Source: an uncultured Marinifilum sp. | GTDB lineage: Bacteria > Bacteroidota > Bacteroidia > Bacteroidales > Marinifilaceae | Direction: 5' to 3' | Length of the DNA: 64,000 nt | NCBI RefSeq assembly: GCF_963677195.1 | Contig: NZ_OY781918.1 | Span: forward strand, 3,832,923-3,896,922 | Part shown: positions 33,724 through 42,921 of the stretch, in pieces | Numbering within the stretch: the stretch's first letter is position 1 | Layout: every line of letters starts with the position of its first letter | Notes under the pieces: model-generated | The model's database searches: none | Seen by the model: the letters and a program-made list of their open reading frames with translations, nothing else | Told to the model about the DNA's origin: nothing | Position numbers and translations under genes: made by a program

Positions 33724-33746
33724 GATCATAAAATCGATTACAGTTT

Positions 33747-33786
33747 CACCTCTTAAATTAGGGTGAATATCTTAATTTAAGAGGTG
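33747..33786. repeat. 14-bp perfect inverted repeat
   Basis: CACCTCTTAAATTA at 33747-33760 pairs exactly with TAATTTAAGAGGTG at 33773-33786 across a 12-base loop. There is no T-run after it, so it is not a classical terminator, although it lies just downstream of the membrane protein gene. Confidence 0.7.
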
Positions 33787-33885
33787 TGTGAACTCTCAGG
33801 TGAACAGAAGAATTAAGCCTCCTGAAATATAAATAAATACAGTCATTTTGAGTTTTCGTTCAAGTCCCTCCGTGTTCACAAAAAA

Positions 33886-33911
33886 AACTCATTAAATATT
33901 GTTAATGAGTT
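33886..33911. terminator. Bidirectional terminator
   Basis: AACTCATTAA at 33886-33895 pairs with TTAATGAGTT at 33902-33911, with an A-run before and a T-run after. It serves the minus-strand receptor gene ending at 33976 and probably also the plus-strand gene ending at 33723. Confidence 0.85.
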
Positions 33912-33975
33912 TTTTTTCTCTACATTTTACTCCTTTTAAAAAAAGTCAAGCTATAATTCAGATCAATATATAAAC

Positions 33976-36318
33976 TTAGTTAGAATGGCTCCATTTGTAA
34001 ATTACTCCTAAAACCAAACGTCTGGTATCCTGATATCGGTTTGTACGTGAAGAAAATTGCATATTTTCCACTTCGCTCCACTGATCTTTACTATCGAGCA
34101 CATTAATTGCCTTAAGCGAAAATTTTAGCTGTTTATTAAATAAATCCTGACTTATGGCAAAATCAAGATTATGCAAATCTCCTTTAAAACCATATTGTAG
34201 CAAACTTTTTGAGTTATTACTATAATTTACATGTAATTGAGTTTTCTTGGCTAAACTTAATTGGCTTGCAATTTTATAATTGTAGCTACACAAATCTTTC
34301 TCGGGTAAAGATAAATTTTGTCCGGTGTACTTCTGATAAAATACAGTTCCACTTCCATTTAACCTGCACCAATTGGTTATTTTATAGCTAAAAGTAAGCT
34401 CTAAGCCACTTACAAACTGATCGGCAAGATTATCGTAAGTTCTAAATAAAGTATCTCCTTTTGCATAATATTTTTGCATTACAACATCTTTAACCACCCT
34501 TTGAAATAAAGCTAATCCTCCTTGATATTTCTTACTATGAAGCGAATAATCTAAAGACAACGAATGCTCCTTTTCTGGTTTAAGATCAGGATTACCAAAA
34601 TAAATATTTAAAGGATTTGCATCATTTCGGTAAGAATTTAATTGTGATGAACGAGGTAATTTCTGACTCTTCTTATATGAAAAAGTAAGATCCATTTTTT
34701 CGGTACTAATTCCTAAAGAAATGGTAGGTAAAAACGATAAATAAGAATTATTCTGCTTATTTAAAACTTCATCTTTTAAGTTTTCTGTTTTCTGCTTAAT
34801 ATATCTGATTCTTGAACCTCCAGATATAAACCAATTATCGGTCTTTTTATTCAAAATTGCGTAAACTGCCGATGTAAGCTTTTCATATTTGTAATCGAAT
34901 GTTTTTGATGGTATTAATAACCATTTATCTTTCCAATGATTATATTTTTCCTGTAAAGAATTCTGATTCTGAGAATCAAACCCCAAATCGCCACCAGTTT
35001 CAATACTTAAACTTTTAGTATAATTTTTCTCATAATCAATATTCGATTGATATTTATTAATATCCAATTCTAAATCATCATTTCGAAGATTTGGATTTGT
35101 ACTGCTAAGTATTCCTTCTGCAGAATAATTATTACTCTCCATAATTCTAATTTCATTCTGCCCTTGATTTTTGAAGGAAAATCTAAACTTTAAGCTCTTA
35201 TCATCCCATTTACCAATATACTGCGCACGAATTAATGTTGTATTTCTATCTCTTTTATTCTTCTGATTCTGTTCCTGCATTCTAAATACATTCAAATCGG
35301 AATCGGAATACTCTTTATGCGTATCGTAATTAGGATCGAACTGATTATTTTGCCACTGAGCATCTAATTTAAAAATATGCTTCTGCGAAATATTATGATT
35401 TAAACCACCACGAATTTGCCGAGTCAGACTTTTTTGAGTTTGCTTTCTGTTTTGAAAAATAAAGGGAGTATTGGTATTAAGGTGATTTTCTCTTTTCATA
35501 TCTACCTTCCAATCGAACTTATTATAATTATAACTTCCCTGTATAAAGCCACCCCAATTTTTATAGCTTTTATTCGCAAAAAAGTTTTCCTGATGATTTC
35601 CGAGATGATCGATCGATGCTTTAAATCTACTTGATGATTTTGAAGCCATAGGAGTTTTCAGTAAAATATTAATAACACTTGCATCGGCATCATATTTTGC
35701 CGACGGATTTTGTATTACCTCAATCTTAGCAATAGAAGATGGAGAAATTTGATTCACAATATCAGGATCATCAGCCTTTACTCCATCAATTAAAATGCTT
35801 ACCTCTCTCCCTCTCACACTTATCTGCTCATCCATATCAATTGATACTGCCGGAAGCGTACTTAGCAAATCAATAGTAGAATTCGTGCCACCTGCAGGCA
35901 ATTTATCCGGATACATCACCCAGTTCCCATTCTCTTTACCTACCGGTTTTTTCTCTGCTGTTACAAACACTTCCTGTAAACTTTGTGCCGAAGGAGAAAT
36001 GGAAATAATTCCCAAATTAATATCCGAATCTTTTACTTCAATAATTTTTTCGAAAGTTTGATAACCTAAATATTGAATAAGAATTTTATAAGATTGATTT
36101 TTTTCTACCGAAAGTGTAAAGAAGCCCAGGCTATCGGTTAGTGTTCCGCTTAAACAATCAGTAGAACTAAGCGAATACAAAGCTACTTGGGTAAATGGTA
36201 AAGATTCATTGTACTTTGTTTCGAAAACCTGCCCGCTTATCGACATAGTTTGTGCCGTAGAATTTGCCGACAGGAGAAATAAAAAAAAGCAAGAAAGTAA
36301 AACAGTAAAAATTCGCAT
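33976..36318 (-). CDS. TonB-dependent receptor-like outer membrane beta-barrel protein
   Basis: 780 residues. A signal peptide (LLSANSTAQ) is followed by a carboxypeptidase-regulatory-like beta-sandwich (MSISGQVFETKYNESLPFTQ to IISISPSAQSLQEVFVTAEK). A plug domain (TIDLLSTLPAVSIDMDEQIS, VSILIDGVKADDPDIVNQIS, KIEVIQNPSAKYDADASVIN) and a long barrel with alternating aromatic strands follow. The layout is that of the 'outer membrane beta-barrel family protein' branch of TonB-dependent receptors. No SusD partner, sigma or anti-sigma gene lies beside it, so the substrate cannot be given. Confidence 0.88.
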   Translation of the reverse strand: MRIFTVLLSCFFLFLLSANSTAQTMSISGQVFETKYNESLPFTQVALYSLSSTDCLSGTLTDSLGFFTLSVEKNQSYKILIQYLGYQTFEKIIEVKDSDINLGIISISPSAQSLQEVFVTAEKKPVGKENGNWVMYPDKLPAGGTNSTIDLLSTLPAVSIDMDEQISVRGREVSILIDGVKADDPDIVNQISPSSIAKIEVIQNPSAKYDADASVINILLKTPMASKSSSRFKASIDHLGNHQENFFANKSYKNWGGFIQGSYNYNKFDWKVDMKRENHLNTNTPFIFQNRKQTQKSLTRQIRGGLNHNISQKHIFKLDAQWQNNQFDPNYDTHKEYSDSDLNVFRMQEQNQKNKRDRNTTLIRAQYIGKWDDKSLKFRFSFKNQGQNEIRIMESNNYSAEGILSSTNPNLRNDDLELDINKYQSNIDYEKNYTKSLSIETGGDLGFDSQNQNSLQEKYNHWKDKWLLIPSKTFDYKYEKLTSAVYAILNKKTDNWFISGGSRIRYIKQKTENLKDEVLNKQNNSYLSFLPTISLGISTEKMDLTFSYKKSQKLPRSSQLNSYRNDANPLNIYFGNPDLKPEKEHSLSLDYSLHSKKYQGGLALFQRVVKDVVMQKYYAKGDTLFRTYDNLADQFVSGLELTFSYKITNWCRLNGSGTVFYQKYTGQNLSLPEKDLCSYNYKIASQLSLAKKTQLHVNYSNNSKSLLQYGFKGDLHNLDFAISQDLFNKQLKFSLKAINVLDSKDQWSEVENMQFSSRTNRYQDTRRLVLGVIYKWSHSN

Positions 36319-36689
36319 ATTCGCAGGATAGTATAATTTGTCTAACTTAAATATGATTACAAATTAATGCATTCCCAATAAATTTTCAGGGGGACAAATT
36401 GTATCTAAAAAATTCAGAATCTAAGTTTTGGAAATTTTTTACCAATTAAAACTGAACAAAAAAAGTGCAGCAACCTAATAATCAAACACTATCATACTCG
36501 ACTAAATAATAAATTAAATATCACACTCAACAGTAGAAGTATATAAAATGTAAATATTAAAATCACATATAGTTAATATTATTTTTCCCTTTTTATTAAA
36601 AAAAATACATTTAATTAATAAATAATTGCAAAAATTCAGACACATAATTAAAATATAAAGCCGCTCATACAAGTTAAAAACCTACATCA
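36319..36689. other. Intergenic region upstream of the receptor gene
   Basis: 370 AT-rich bases with no supported gene. The right part adjoins decayed coding sequence. The receptor promoter must be here, but no clear pair of boxes is visible. Confidence 0.5.
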
Positions 36690-36935
36690 TTAAAGCTTGT
36701 AATAAATACCGAGCTTATATCTTTTTATTAAATAATGGTAATGATTTAAAAATGCCAAAACCCGATTGTTCCCACCCAAATCCTGACCAAAACGATTGTA
36801 AATGAAACCTGTTTGCAATGACAGCTTTTTACCTAAAGCATAATTTACCTTTACACCACCACCCAAACTTACAATTCCGCTATTTGCAATTTCTGCCGTC
36901 TCCTCATTCGAATATTCTGAGCTTATAATAGAATT
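36690..36935 (-). pseudogene. 3' remnant of an outer membrane beta-barrel protein gene
   Basis: The frame ending at 36690 encodes SNEETAEIANSGIVSLGGGV and KVNYALGKKLSLQTGFIYNR, ending YKLGIYYKL. This is the pattern of small OmpA-like barrels, here without start, signal peptide or first half. The open frame goes on to 37040, but beyond about 36935 it is only the complement of the plus-strand remnant. It looks like a gene truncated by a deletion. Confidence 0.5.
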
Positions 36936-37256
36936 GATCCTATTAAAATTACCAGCTTCGACTATAACAAAACATCTCATTCTATTAATATTAAATGGGA
37001 CAAAGTAAATAATGCCGATGTTTATGTTATAAAAATTCATACCAAAATGGATGCTGAATTAATATATATATCGGAAAGAACACAATCATTGGATCATATA
37101 ATAAGCACCAATTCTAACAATTGGAGCAATTTTACAACTATTAAAGGTGAAAACTATATAGTAGGAGTTTATGCTTATAAATTCGAAAGTACCAATGCTA
37201 CTTCGGGCTATGATATTAACTGCGAATCGGTTGAATATCGACAAATAGAATGGTAA
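36921..37256 (+). pseudogene. Fibronectin type III-like domain remnant
   Basis: Open from just after a TGA at 36918-36920 to TAA at 37254-37256, 111 codons without a good start; the first ATG, at 37047, lies in mid-domain. The residues fit one FnIII domain: IKITSFDYNKTSHSINIKWD, KVNNADVYVIKI, NYIVGVYAYKFES. It abuts the oppositely oriented remnant at 36690-36935, so the two are probably joined by an old deletion or inversion. Confidence 0.45.
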
Positions 37257-37346
37257 TACATTTAATTCATAATTTTAAATAAATGATAAATTTATTTTCT
37301 GTGTTTTAAATGTAACATACAAAAAACACAAGATTATTTTCAACGA

Positions 37347-37379
37347 AAAACCTCGTTCCCATAAAGAGAACGAGGTTTT
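37347..37379. terminator. Bidirectional terminator of the glycerol cluster
   Basis: AAAACCTCGTTC at 37347-37358 pairs with GAACGAGGTTTT at 37368-37379. It is the distal terminator for the minus-strand genes that end at 37435. Confidence 0.88.
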
Positions 37380-37434
37380 ATATTGATTGCTAATAATTGA
37401 ACTTGATGTTCAGATTTTATGCATTATAAAAACT

Positions 37435-38157
37435 TTAGAAACCGATACCTAAAATAAGGTTAGCTGTTTCAGCTTGAGGATTAATACCTACTTTAGCCCA
37501 TGCATTTAAAGAAAAGTTATCGTTAATTTTAATTTCTCTTGTAGCAGTTGCTCCAATATTTACGAAACCAAAACTTTCCCCGTAAACCTGATTTTCGAAA
37601 GCATTTAAACCTGCAAATAAAGAAACTGTTTCTCCGCCAATTTTTACAGGGTAACCAAACTCAACATAAGTTGAATAGTTTTGATCTCCATTCTCATCTA
37701 AATCACGACCATAAAGCATTGTACTCCAACTAACACTTAAAGGAAAATTATCTGTAAAATAGAAATTTAAACTTGCATCAATCAAGTGATTAGTAGTACT
37801 TCTATCTAAATCAAGATAGTTGTAATCGTCGATAGAAGCTCTGTCGCGATTAGCAAATAAATCCCAAACAGCAACATTAAAATGATCACTAAACTTGTAA
37901 CCAACATGGAAATCGAACTCAGAATATGTGTTATCAAAAGCATATCCACCCCAAGCACCAAATGTAAAGTTGTTGTTGGTATAAGCTAAATCCATTTCGA
38001 AGTTAGCAGTATTACTTACCATTATACCCCTCCAGTAGTGACGAGTAGTTACCGATGGACTCACTGATACTTTTCCTTGTGCATCTACATTAAGATTAGA
38101 TGCAAATAATATTATCATGGTAAATAATACCGATAGTTTTAAAACTGATTTTTTCAT
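37435..38157 (-). CDS. TorF/Gcw_chp-like outer membrane protein, candidate porin of the glycerol cluster
   Basis: 240 residues with a signal peptide ending SNLNVDAQ. The mature part alternates aromatic and polar residues as in an outer membrane barrel of about ten to twelve strands (VSVSPSVTTRHYWRGIMVSN, FTFGAWGGYAFDN, FDFHVGYKFSDHFNVAVWDL) and ends with a terminal aromatic (LILGIGF), as barrel proteins usually do. The 'sPxvTtrYxWRGi' start is typical of the Gcw_chp/TorF group. It follows glpF by 88 bases and a hairpin. A role as outer membrane channel for glycerol or its phosphodiesters is inferred from position. Confidence 0.75.
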   Translation of the reverse strand: MKKSVLKLSVLFTMIILFASNLNVDAQGKVSVSPSVTTRHYWRGIMVSNTANFEMDLAYTNNNFTFGAWGGYAFDNTYSEFDFHVGYKFSDHFNVAVWDLFANRDRASIDDYNYLDLDRSTTNHLIDASLNFYFTDNFPLSVSWSTMLYGRDLDENGDQNYSTYVEFGYPVKIGGETVSLFAGLNAFENQVYGESFGFVNIGATATREIKINDNFSLNAWAKVGINPQAETANLILGIGF

Positions 38158-38175
38158 TAGATTCTAGTTTATTGG

Positions 38176-38215
38176 CTGTAGAGATTCAGAAGATTTAGAA
38201 TCTAAATCTCTACAG
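38176..38215. other. Intercistronic hairpin between glpF and the porin gene
   Basis: CTGTAGAGATT at 38176-38186 pairs perfectly with AATCTCTACAG at 38205-38215. On the coding (minus) strand no T-run follows, so it is more likely an mRNA-processing or stability element than a terminator. Confidence 0.6.
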
Positions 38216-38245
38216 TAAGTTTTTAAAAATTAGTGGTTAAATATT

Positions 38246-38983
38246 TTACATTAAGAACATAAATAAGAATGCAGCAATTGCAGCTCCCATAACTGGTGCA
38301 ACAACTGGCACTAAAGAATATGACCAGTCGCTGGTTCCTTTATTTTTCATAGGAAGAATAGCATGCATAATTCTAGGACCTAAATCCCTTGCTGGGTTAA
38401 TAGCGTATCCTGTAGTTCCTCCTAACGAAAGACCAATAGCAACAACCAATAAAGCTACAGGTAATGCACCTAAAGTACCTAATCCAAGTTTAGCTCCCTC
38501 GATTCCAGCAGCTTCAATAGAAGGTCCCGCTAAATAAAAGATAACAAACATTAAAACAAAAGCACCGATAATTTCACTGATTGCGTTACTACCAATATTT
38601 CTGATAGCAGGACCTGTAGAGAAACAAGCTAATTTAGCTCCACCATCTTCTGTTTCGTTAAAATGATCGCGATACATTAACCATACAAGGAATGCTCCCA
38701 TAGCTGCACCTAACATTTGGGCTAAAATAAAAAGACCAACTTTTGACCAAGCAAACATTCCAGCTAATGCCAAACCAATAGTTACTGCTGGGTTTATGTG
38801 AGCACCTGAAACTGGACCAGCTACTGCAACACCAGCAAATACAGCTAATCCCCATCCTAAAGTAATCACAATCCATCCGCTATTATTTCCTTTTGTATTA
38901 TTTAATACAACGTTTGCAACAACACCGTTACCTAATAATATTAGTAACATTGTCCCTAAAAATTCTGCAACAAATTCACTCAT
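38246..38983 (-). CDS. glpF: Glycerol uptake facilitator (MIP family, aquaglyceroporin)
   Basis: 245 residues with six hydrophobic helices and the two half-helix motifs, GAHINPAVTIG near residue 63 and GYAINPARDLGPR near 195. The Asp after the second NPAR is the hallmark of glycerol-conducting rather than water-only channels. Inner membrane; passive entry of glycerol, trapped by GlpK. It lies 113 bases after glpK and is separated by a strong hairpin. The loop containing HFNETEDGGAKLACFSTGPA lies before helix 4. Confidence 0.95.
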   Translation of the reverse strand: MSEFVAEFLGTMLLILLGNGVVANVVLNNTKGNNSGWIVITLGWGLAVFAGVAVAGPVSGAHINPAVTIGLALAGMFAWSKVGLFILAQMLGAAMGAFLVWLMYRDHFNETEDGGAKLACFSTGPAIRNIGSNAISEIIGAFVLMFVIFYLAGPSIEAAGIEGAKLGLGTLGALPVALLVVAIGLSLGGTTGYAINPARDLGPRIMHAILPMKNKGTSDWSYSLVPVVAPVMGAAIAAFLFMFLM

Positions 38984-39018
38984 GATAAATGGTTTAATTT
39001 AGTAATTGTTAGTAAATG

Positions 39019-39068
39019 AATGCCGGAATTCGGTCTCCATCGTTCCTTCTACAACATATTCCGGCATT
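39019..39068. other. Intercistronic hairpin between glpK and glpF
   Basis: AATGCCGGAA at 39019-39028 pairs perfectly with TTCCGGCATT at 39059-39068 around a 30-base loop. There is no T-run on the coding strand. It may tune relative expression of glpK and glpF. Confidence 0.65.
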
Positions 39069-39096
39069 GGTTTAAATTTATATTAGATGTTAAAAA

Positions 39097-40596
39097 TTAA
39101 GCTTCTGTATCCCAGTCTTTAGAACGACCCAGTGCTTTATTCCATCCTCTAATTAATTTATCTGAAACATCTTTAGCCATTTCTGGTTCGAACTTACGAT
39201 CCATAGCCCACTGGCTCTTAATCTCATCAACATTATCCCAGTATCCAACAGCCAAACCTGCAAGATAAGCAGCTCCAAGAGCAGTAGTTTCTAATGTTTT
39301 AGGACGATATACCGGAGCATCCAATACATCCGATTGAAATTGCATTAATAAGTTATTAATTGCAGCACCACCATCAACACGTAATTCTCTAATTTCGATT
39401 CCTGCATCAGCTTCCATAGCTTTAAGAACGTCTCTTACTTGGAAAGCAATTCCTTCTAAAGCGGCTCTTGCAATATGCGCAGATGTAGAACCTCTTGTTA
39501 AACCGATAATAGTTCCTCTTGCATACTGATCCCAGTGTGGAGCTCCTAAACCTGTAAGAGCAGGAACCATAAATACACCACCATTATCTTCTACAGAAGC
39601 AGCTAAACCTTCAACTTCAGGAGAAGATTTAATAATACCTAATCCGTCGCGCAACCACTGAACAATAGCACCACCCATAAAGATACTTCCTTCAAGACAG
39701 TAAGTAGTTTCGCCATTAATTTGCCAACCAATAGTTGTAAGTAAGTTGTTGTTTGATTTTACAGGTTTGTTACCAGTATTACAAAGCATAAAACAACCAG
39801 TACCGTAAGTGTTTTTAACAGATCCCGGCTCGATACACATTTGTCCGAAAGTAGCAGCCTGCTGATCACCAGCGATACCAGCGATAGGCACCTCGTGAGC
39901 AAACAATGTAGTTACTGTATGTCCATAAACTTCCGAAGAAGATTTAACCTCAGGTAACATACTTTCAGGAATAGTAAGAAGCTCTAACATTTCCTTATCC
40001 CACTTCAAATCTTTTATATTATAAAGCAGAGTTCTACTTGCATTGGTAACATCTGTTACATGCACCTCTCCCTGAGTTAATTTCCAAATTAACCAACTAT
40101 CGATAGTACCAAATGCTAATTTACCAGCTTCAGCTTTTTCGCGAGCACCTTCAACATTATCAAGAATCCATTTTACTTTTGTTCCTGAAAAATAAGAGTC
40201 AATAATCAAACCTGTTTTATCCTGAATCATATCAGCATGCCCTTGCGCTTTCAATTCATCACAATATTTCGAAGTTCTTCTATCTTGCCAAACGATTGCA
40301 TTACAAATTGGCTCACTAGTTTCACGATCCCAAACAACAGTAGTCTCTCTCTGGTTGGTGATACCAATACTTGCAATACTTTTTCCATTTACACCAGCCT
40401 TCATAATAGCCTCTGCAGCCACACCAGCCTGAGTCGACCAAATCTCGTTTGCATCATGCTCTACCCAACCTGGCTGAGGAAAAATTTGAGTAAATTCTTT
40501 TTGTGCTGAGCTAACAATTTCTCCTTTTTTGTTGAAAACGATTGCTCTGGAACTTGTTGTTCCCTGATCAAAAGCTAAAATAAACTTGTCATTCAT
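39097..40596 (-). CDS. glpK: Glycerol kinase
   Basis: 499 residues, the normal length. FGGY kinase fold with the N-terminal phosphate loop intact (AFDQGTTSSRAIVF, Thr13/Thr14/Arg17). The substrate-site residues are present: NQRETTVVWDRET, Tyr in DSYFSGTKVKW, and GDQQAATFGQ. The C-terminal signature is normal (LRVDGGAAINNLLMQFQSD). It phosphorylates glycerol to glycerol-3-phosphate, the substrate of GlpD. It lies between glpD (294 bases upstream) and glpF. Confidence 0.97.
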   Translation of the reverse strand: MNDKFILAFDQGTTSSRAIVFNKKGEIVSSAQKEFTQIFPQPGWVEHDANEIWSTQAGVAAEAIMKAGVNGKSIASIGITNQRETTVVWDRETSEPICNAIVWQDRRTSKYCDELKAQGHADMIQDKTGLIIDSYFSGTKVKWILDNVEGAREKAEAGKLAFGTIDSWLIWKLTQGEVHVTDVTNASRTLLYNIKDLKWDKEMLELLTIPESMLPEVKSSSEVYGHTVTTLFAHEVPIAGIAGDQQAATFGQMCIEPGSVKNTYGTGCFMLCNTGNKPVKSNNNLLTTIGWQINGETTYCLEGSIFMGGAIVQWLRDGLGIIKSSPEVEGLAASVEDNGGVFMVPALTGLGAPHWDQYARGTIIGLTRGSTSAHIARAALEGIAFQVRDVLKAMEADAGIEIRELRVDGGAAINNLLMQFQSDVLDAPVYRPKTLETTALGAAYLAGLAVGYWDNVDEIKSQWAMDRKFEPEMAKDVSDKLIRGWNKALGRSKDWDTEA

Positions 40597-40742
40597 AATT
40601 CTAAATATTTGGGTTATTGTGTTAATAAAAATATTTCTAATTTAATTTTCCCTAAAAAACTATCTGTTGTAAACGATTGCATTTTTTTAATAAAAAAAAT
40701 ATTTTTCAATTATTTATATGTCAGATAATTTTATATTAAAAT

Positions 40743-40882
40743 GTAGAACGAATCAGCAAAAATTTTTTCGTGCCAAAACTAACAAATTGATTTATAATAT
40801 TGTAACAATTAATAAAATCAGTAGTGTAAATAACAGACTAAGAACTACCTACCAATAAAATACTTTGCCCAATTCGTTCTAC
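40743..40882. promoter_or_regulatory. Distant inverted repeat between glpD and glpK
   Basis: GTAGAACGAAT at 40743-40753 and ATTCGTTCTAC at 40872-40882 are exact reverse complements; weaker similarity extends for a few bases (CAGCAAA against TTTGCCC). The segment between them is AT-rich and must hold the glpK promoter. It could be a two-site operator, for example for the PadR protein encoded at 44498, or the stem of a large leader structure. Confidence 0.4.
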
Positions 40883-40890
40883 AAAAAATA

Positions 40891-42453
40891 CTATTTCAAT
40901 ATATATCCTGAAGCCAAATCTCGGTATTTACTTACCTGATTTTCCTCCCAGTTTTTATCATATCCAAGCTCTTTTGCCATTATTTCGGCAACTTTTGGAG
41001 CCATTTTTAAACTTTCTTCTGCGTTAAGAAGTAAAGCACGGGTTCTTCGCGATAAAACATCTTCAACGGTTCTTGCCATTTCGTTTCTAACAGCCCAAAC
41101 CACCTGTGCATTAATCACTTTTAAATCTGCACTCAAATACTCGTTTAAGCCATCTTCCTGTTTAGCTATTTCCAAAATCTTTTCCTCATCGGATCCATAG
41201 AAATACATTGGATTATTCAAATCCGAATTTTTCTTATATCCATGAATTTTAAGATTTCTTGTTACTGATTTTTTTGTTTCCAAACCGCCCGTTTTTGCAA
41301 CTGTATTAATTACATCTTCGGCCATTTGACGATAAGTTGTCCACTTACCTCCTGTTATAGTAACCATTCCTGCTTTTGAAACCACAATTTTGTGTCCTCT
41401 AGAAATTTCTTTGGTCTTTTTACCTTCTCCTGTTGGAGCTGCCAAAGGTCTTAAGCCAGCAAATACACTTCTTACATCTGATCTTTTGGGTGGTTTCGCC
41501 AAGAATCTCCCTGCAGTTTCTAATATAAAATCAACCTCCTCTTCCAATGCTCTTGGTTCTAATTCTGCTTTATCTTTATGAACATCTGTTGTTCCTACTA
41601 CAACTTTATTGTGCCAAGGCACAGCAAATAATACACGGCCATCACTTGTTTTTGGAATCATTACAGCATAATCTCCAGGCACAAACTCTTTATCCAACAC
41701 CAAATGAACACCTTGACTAACCTTTACGATATCTTTTGCTTTAGGTTCGTCCATTTTAATAATTTCATCAACAAAAACTCCTGTTGCATTTAAAATAACT
41801 TTTCCTTCTATCGTATAATCATTTCCTGTTTCAAGATCTGTTGCTTCTACTCCTGAAATTTTGCCATCTTCTTTCTTAAGCCCGCTAACCTTCATGTAAT
41901 TTAGCGCCACTCCTCCATTCTCGACAAAAGTCTGGCATAAATTAATTGCTAATCTTGCATCATCGAACTGTCCATCGTGATAAACAACACCACCACAAAG
42001 ATTTTCCTTTTTTAAAGTAGGTATATATTTTAAAGTTCGCTTTTTAGAGAAAGGCAATGAGCGTCCATAACCTAATTTCCCAGCCATTAAATCATACATT
42101 GTTAAACCTAAGGTATAATAAGGTGTTCCCCACCAATTATAATTTGGAATAATAAACGATTGATCTTTGACTAAATGAGGTGCATTTTGCTTCATCAAAC
42201 CTCTTTCTCTTAGTGCTTCAAGCACTAATGAAATATTTCCCTGTGCCAAATAACGTACTCCTCCGTGAACGAGTTTTGTACTTCTGCTCGAAGTTCCTTT
42301 TGCAAAATCTGCTTGTTCTAAAAGCAAGGTTTTGTAACCTCGGGTAACCGATTCAATTGCAGCTCCCAAACCCGATGCACCACCACCTACAATGATCACA
42401 TCAAATTTATTTTCTGCTTGTGAAATTTCTTTTAGCATTTTGTCTCTATTCAT
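40891..42453 (-). CDS. glpD: Glycerol-3-phosphate dehydrogenase, aerobic FAD type
   Basis: 520 residues from the ATG at 42451-42453, which is preceded by a strong AGGGGGAG-like ribosome-binding site; upstream in-frame codons belong to the leader frame. FAD-binding Rossmann motif VIIVGGGASGLGAA near residue 17, then TRGYKTLLLEQADFAKGTSS. DAO-type core with KVILNATGVFVDEI and VTITGGKWTTYRQMAEDV; C-terminal GlpD helical domain. It oxidises glycerol-3-phosphate to dihydroxyacetone phosphate at the inner membrane, passing electrons to quinone. Confidence 0.95.
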   Translation of the reverse strand: MNRDKMLKEISQAENKFDVIIVGGGASGLGAAIESVTRGYKTLLLEQADFAKGTSSRSTKLVHGGVRYLAQGNISLVLEALRERGLMKQNAPHLVKDQSFIIPNYNWWGTPYYTLGLTMYDLMAGKLGYGRSLPFSKKRTLKYIPTLKKENLCGGVVYHDGQFDDARLAINLCQTFVENGGVALNYMKVSGLKKEDGKISGVEATDLETGNDYTIEGKVILNATGVFVDEIIKMDEPKAKDIVKVSQGVHLVLDKEFVPGDYAVMIPKTSDGRVLFAVPWHNKVVVGTTDVHKDKAELEPRALEEEVDFILETAGRFLAKPPKRSDVRSVFAGLRPLAAPTGEGKKTKEISRGHKIVVSKAGMVTITGGKWTTYRQMAEDVINTVAKTGGLETKKSVTRNLKIHGYKKNSDLNNPMYFYGSDEEKILEIAKQEDGLNEYLSADLKVINAQVVWAVRNEMARTVEDVLSRRTRALLLNAEESLKMAPKVAEIMAKELGYDKNWEENQVSKYRDLASGYILK

Positions 42454-42478
42454 AATCTCCCCCTTTATAATGCTACAA

Positions 42479-42625
42479 TTACAATTCTTTATCCCAATAG
42501 TCCCAAATACTTCCGCTAGCCTCTTCTTCACTTTGGCTCATTTTGTCTTTTTGCTCAGCCAATATCTCCAAAAAGAAAGAATAAAGGCGATTTCCCATTT
42601 GCATATCAAATTTCACATCTTCCAT
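42479..42625 (-). CDS. Small acidic protein, 48 aa, upstream of glpD
   Basis: An open frame of 48 codons from the ATG at 42623-42625 to TAA at 42479-42481. It reads MEDVKFDMQMGNRLYSFFLE, then an acidic segment, ending SIWDYWDKEL. The stop is 25 bases before the glpD start, so it is in the glpD transcript. It has an amphipathic helical first half and no signal peptide. I recognise no family. It may be a small conserved protein or a translated leader. Spacing and protein-like composition support it; length is short enough to be chance. Confidence 0.5.
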   Translation of the reverse strand: MEDVKFDMQMGNRLYSFFLEILAEQKDKMSQSEEEASGSIWDYWDKEL

Positions 42626-42656
42626 AATAGTAATAAAAAATAAATCTGAATACACA

Positions 42657-42677
42657 GTACATTGCTTTACTATGTAC
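42657..42677. promoter_or_regulatory. Possible operator upstream of the glpD leader gene
   Basis: GTACA at 42657-42661 and TGTAC at 42673-42677 form an 11-base-spaced dyad; a second small dyad, GGAAG at 42693-42697 and CTTCC at 42703-42707, follows. PadR-type regulators bind dyads containing ATGT/ACAT, and a padR gene is nearby, but this is a weak match. Confidence 0.25.
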
Positions 42678-42921
42678 GTCTGTCAAAAAAACGGAAGTAT
42701 ACCTTCCTTGCTCCAATAATTGTTTTTTTAATTAGCTATTCTCTAATTACAATCACGAACATTACAAAGCTAAATAAAATACTTAGTATTGCAAGGTGCA
42801 TAGCAAAAGAATGGCTTATTTTAATTTAGTCTAAACATACAACATCCTCATAGACAGTGGTTTTAATAGATTTTAGCGAAAGTTTAAAGCATTATTTTTT
42901 TTCATATCTGAATAAAAAAAA

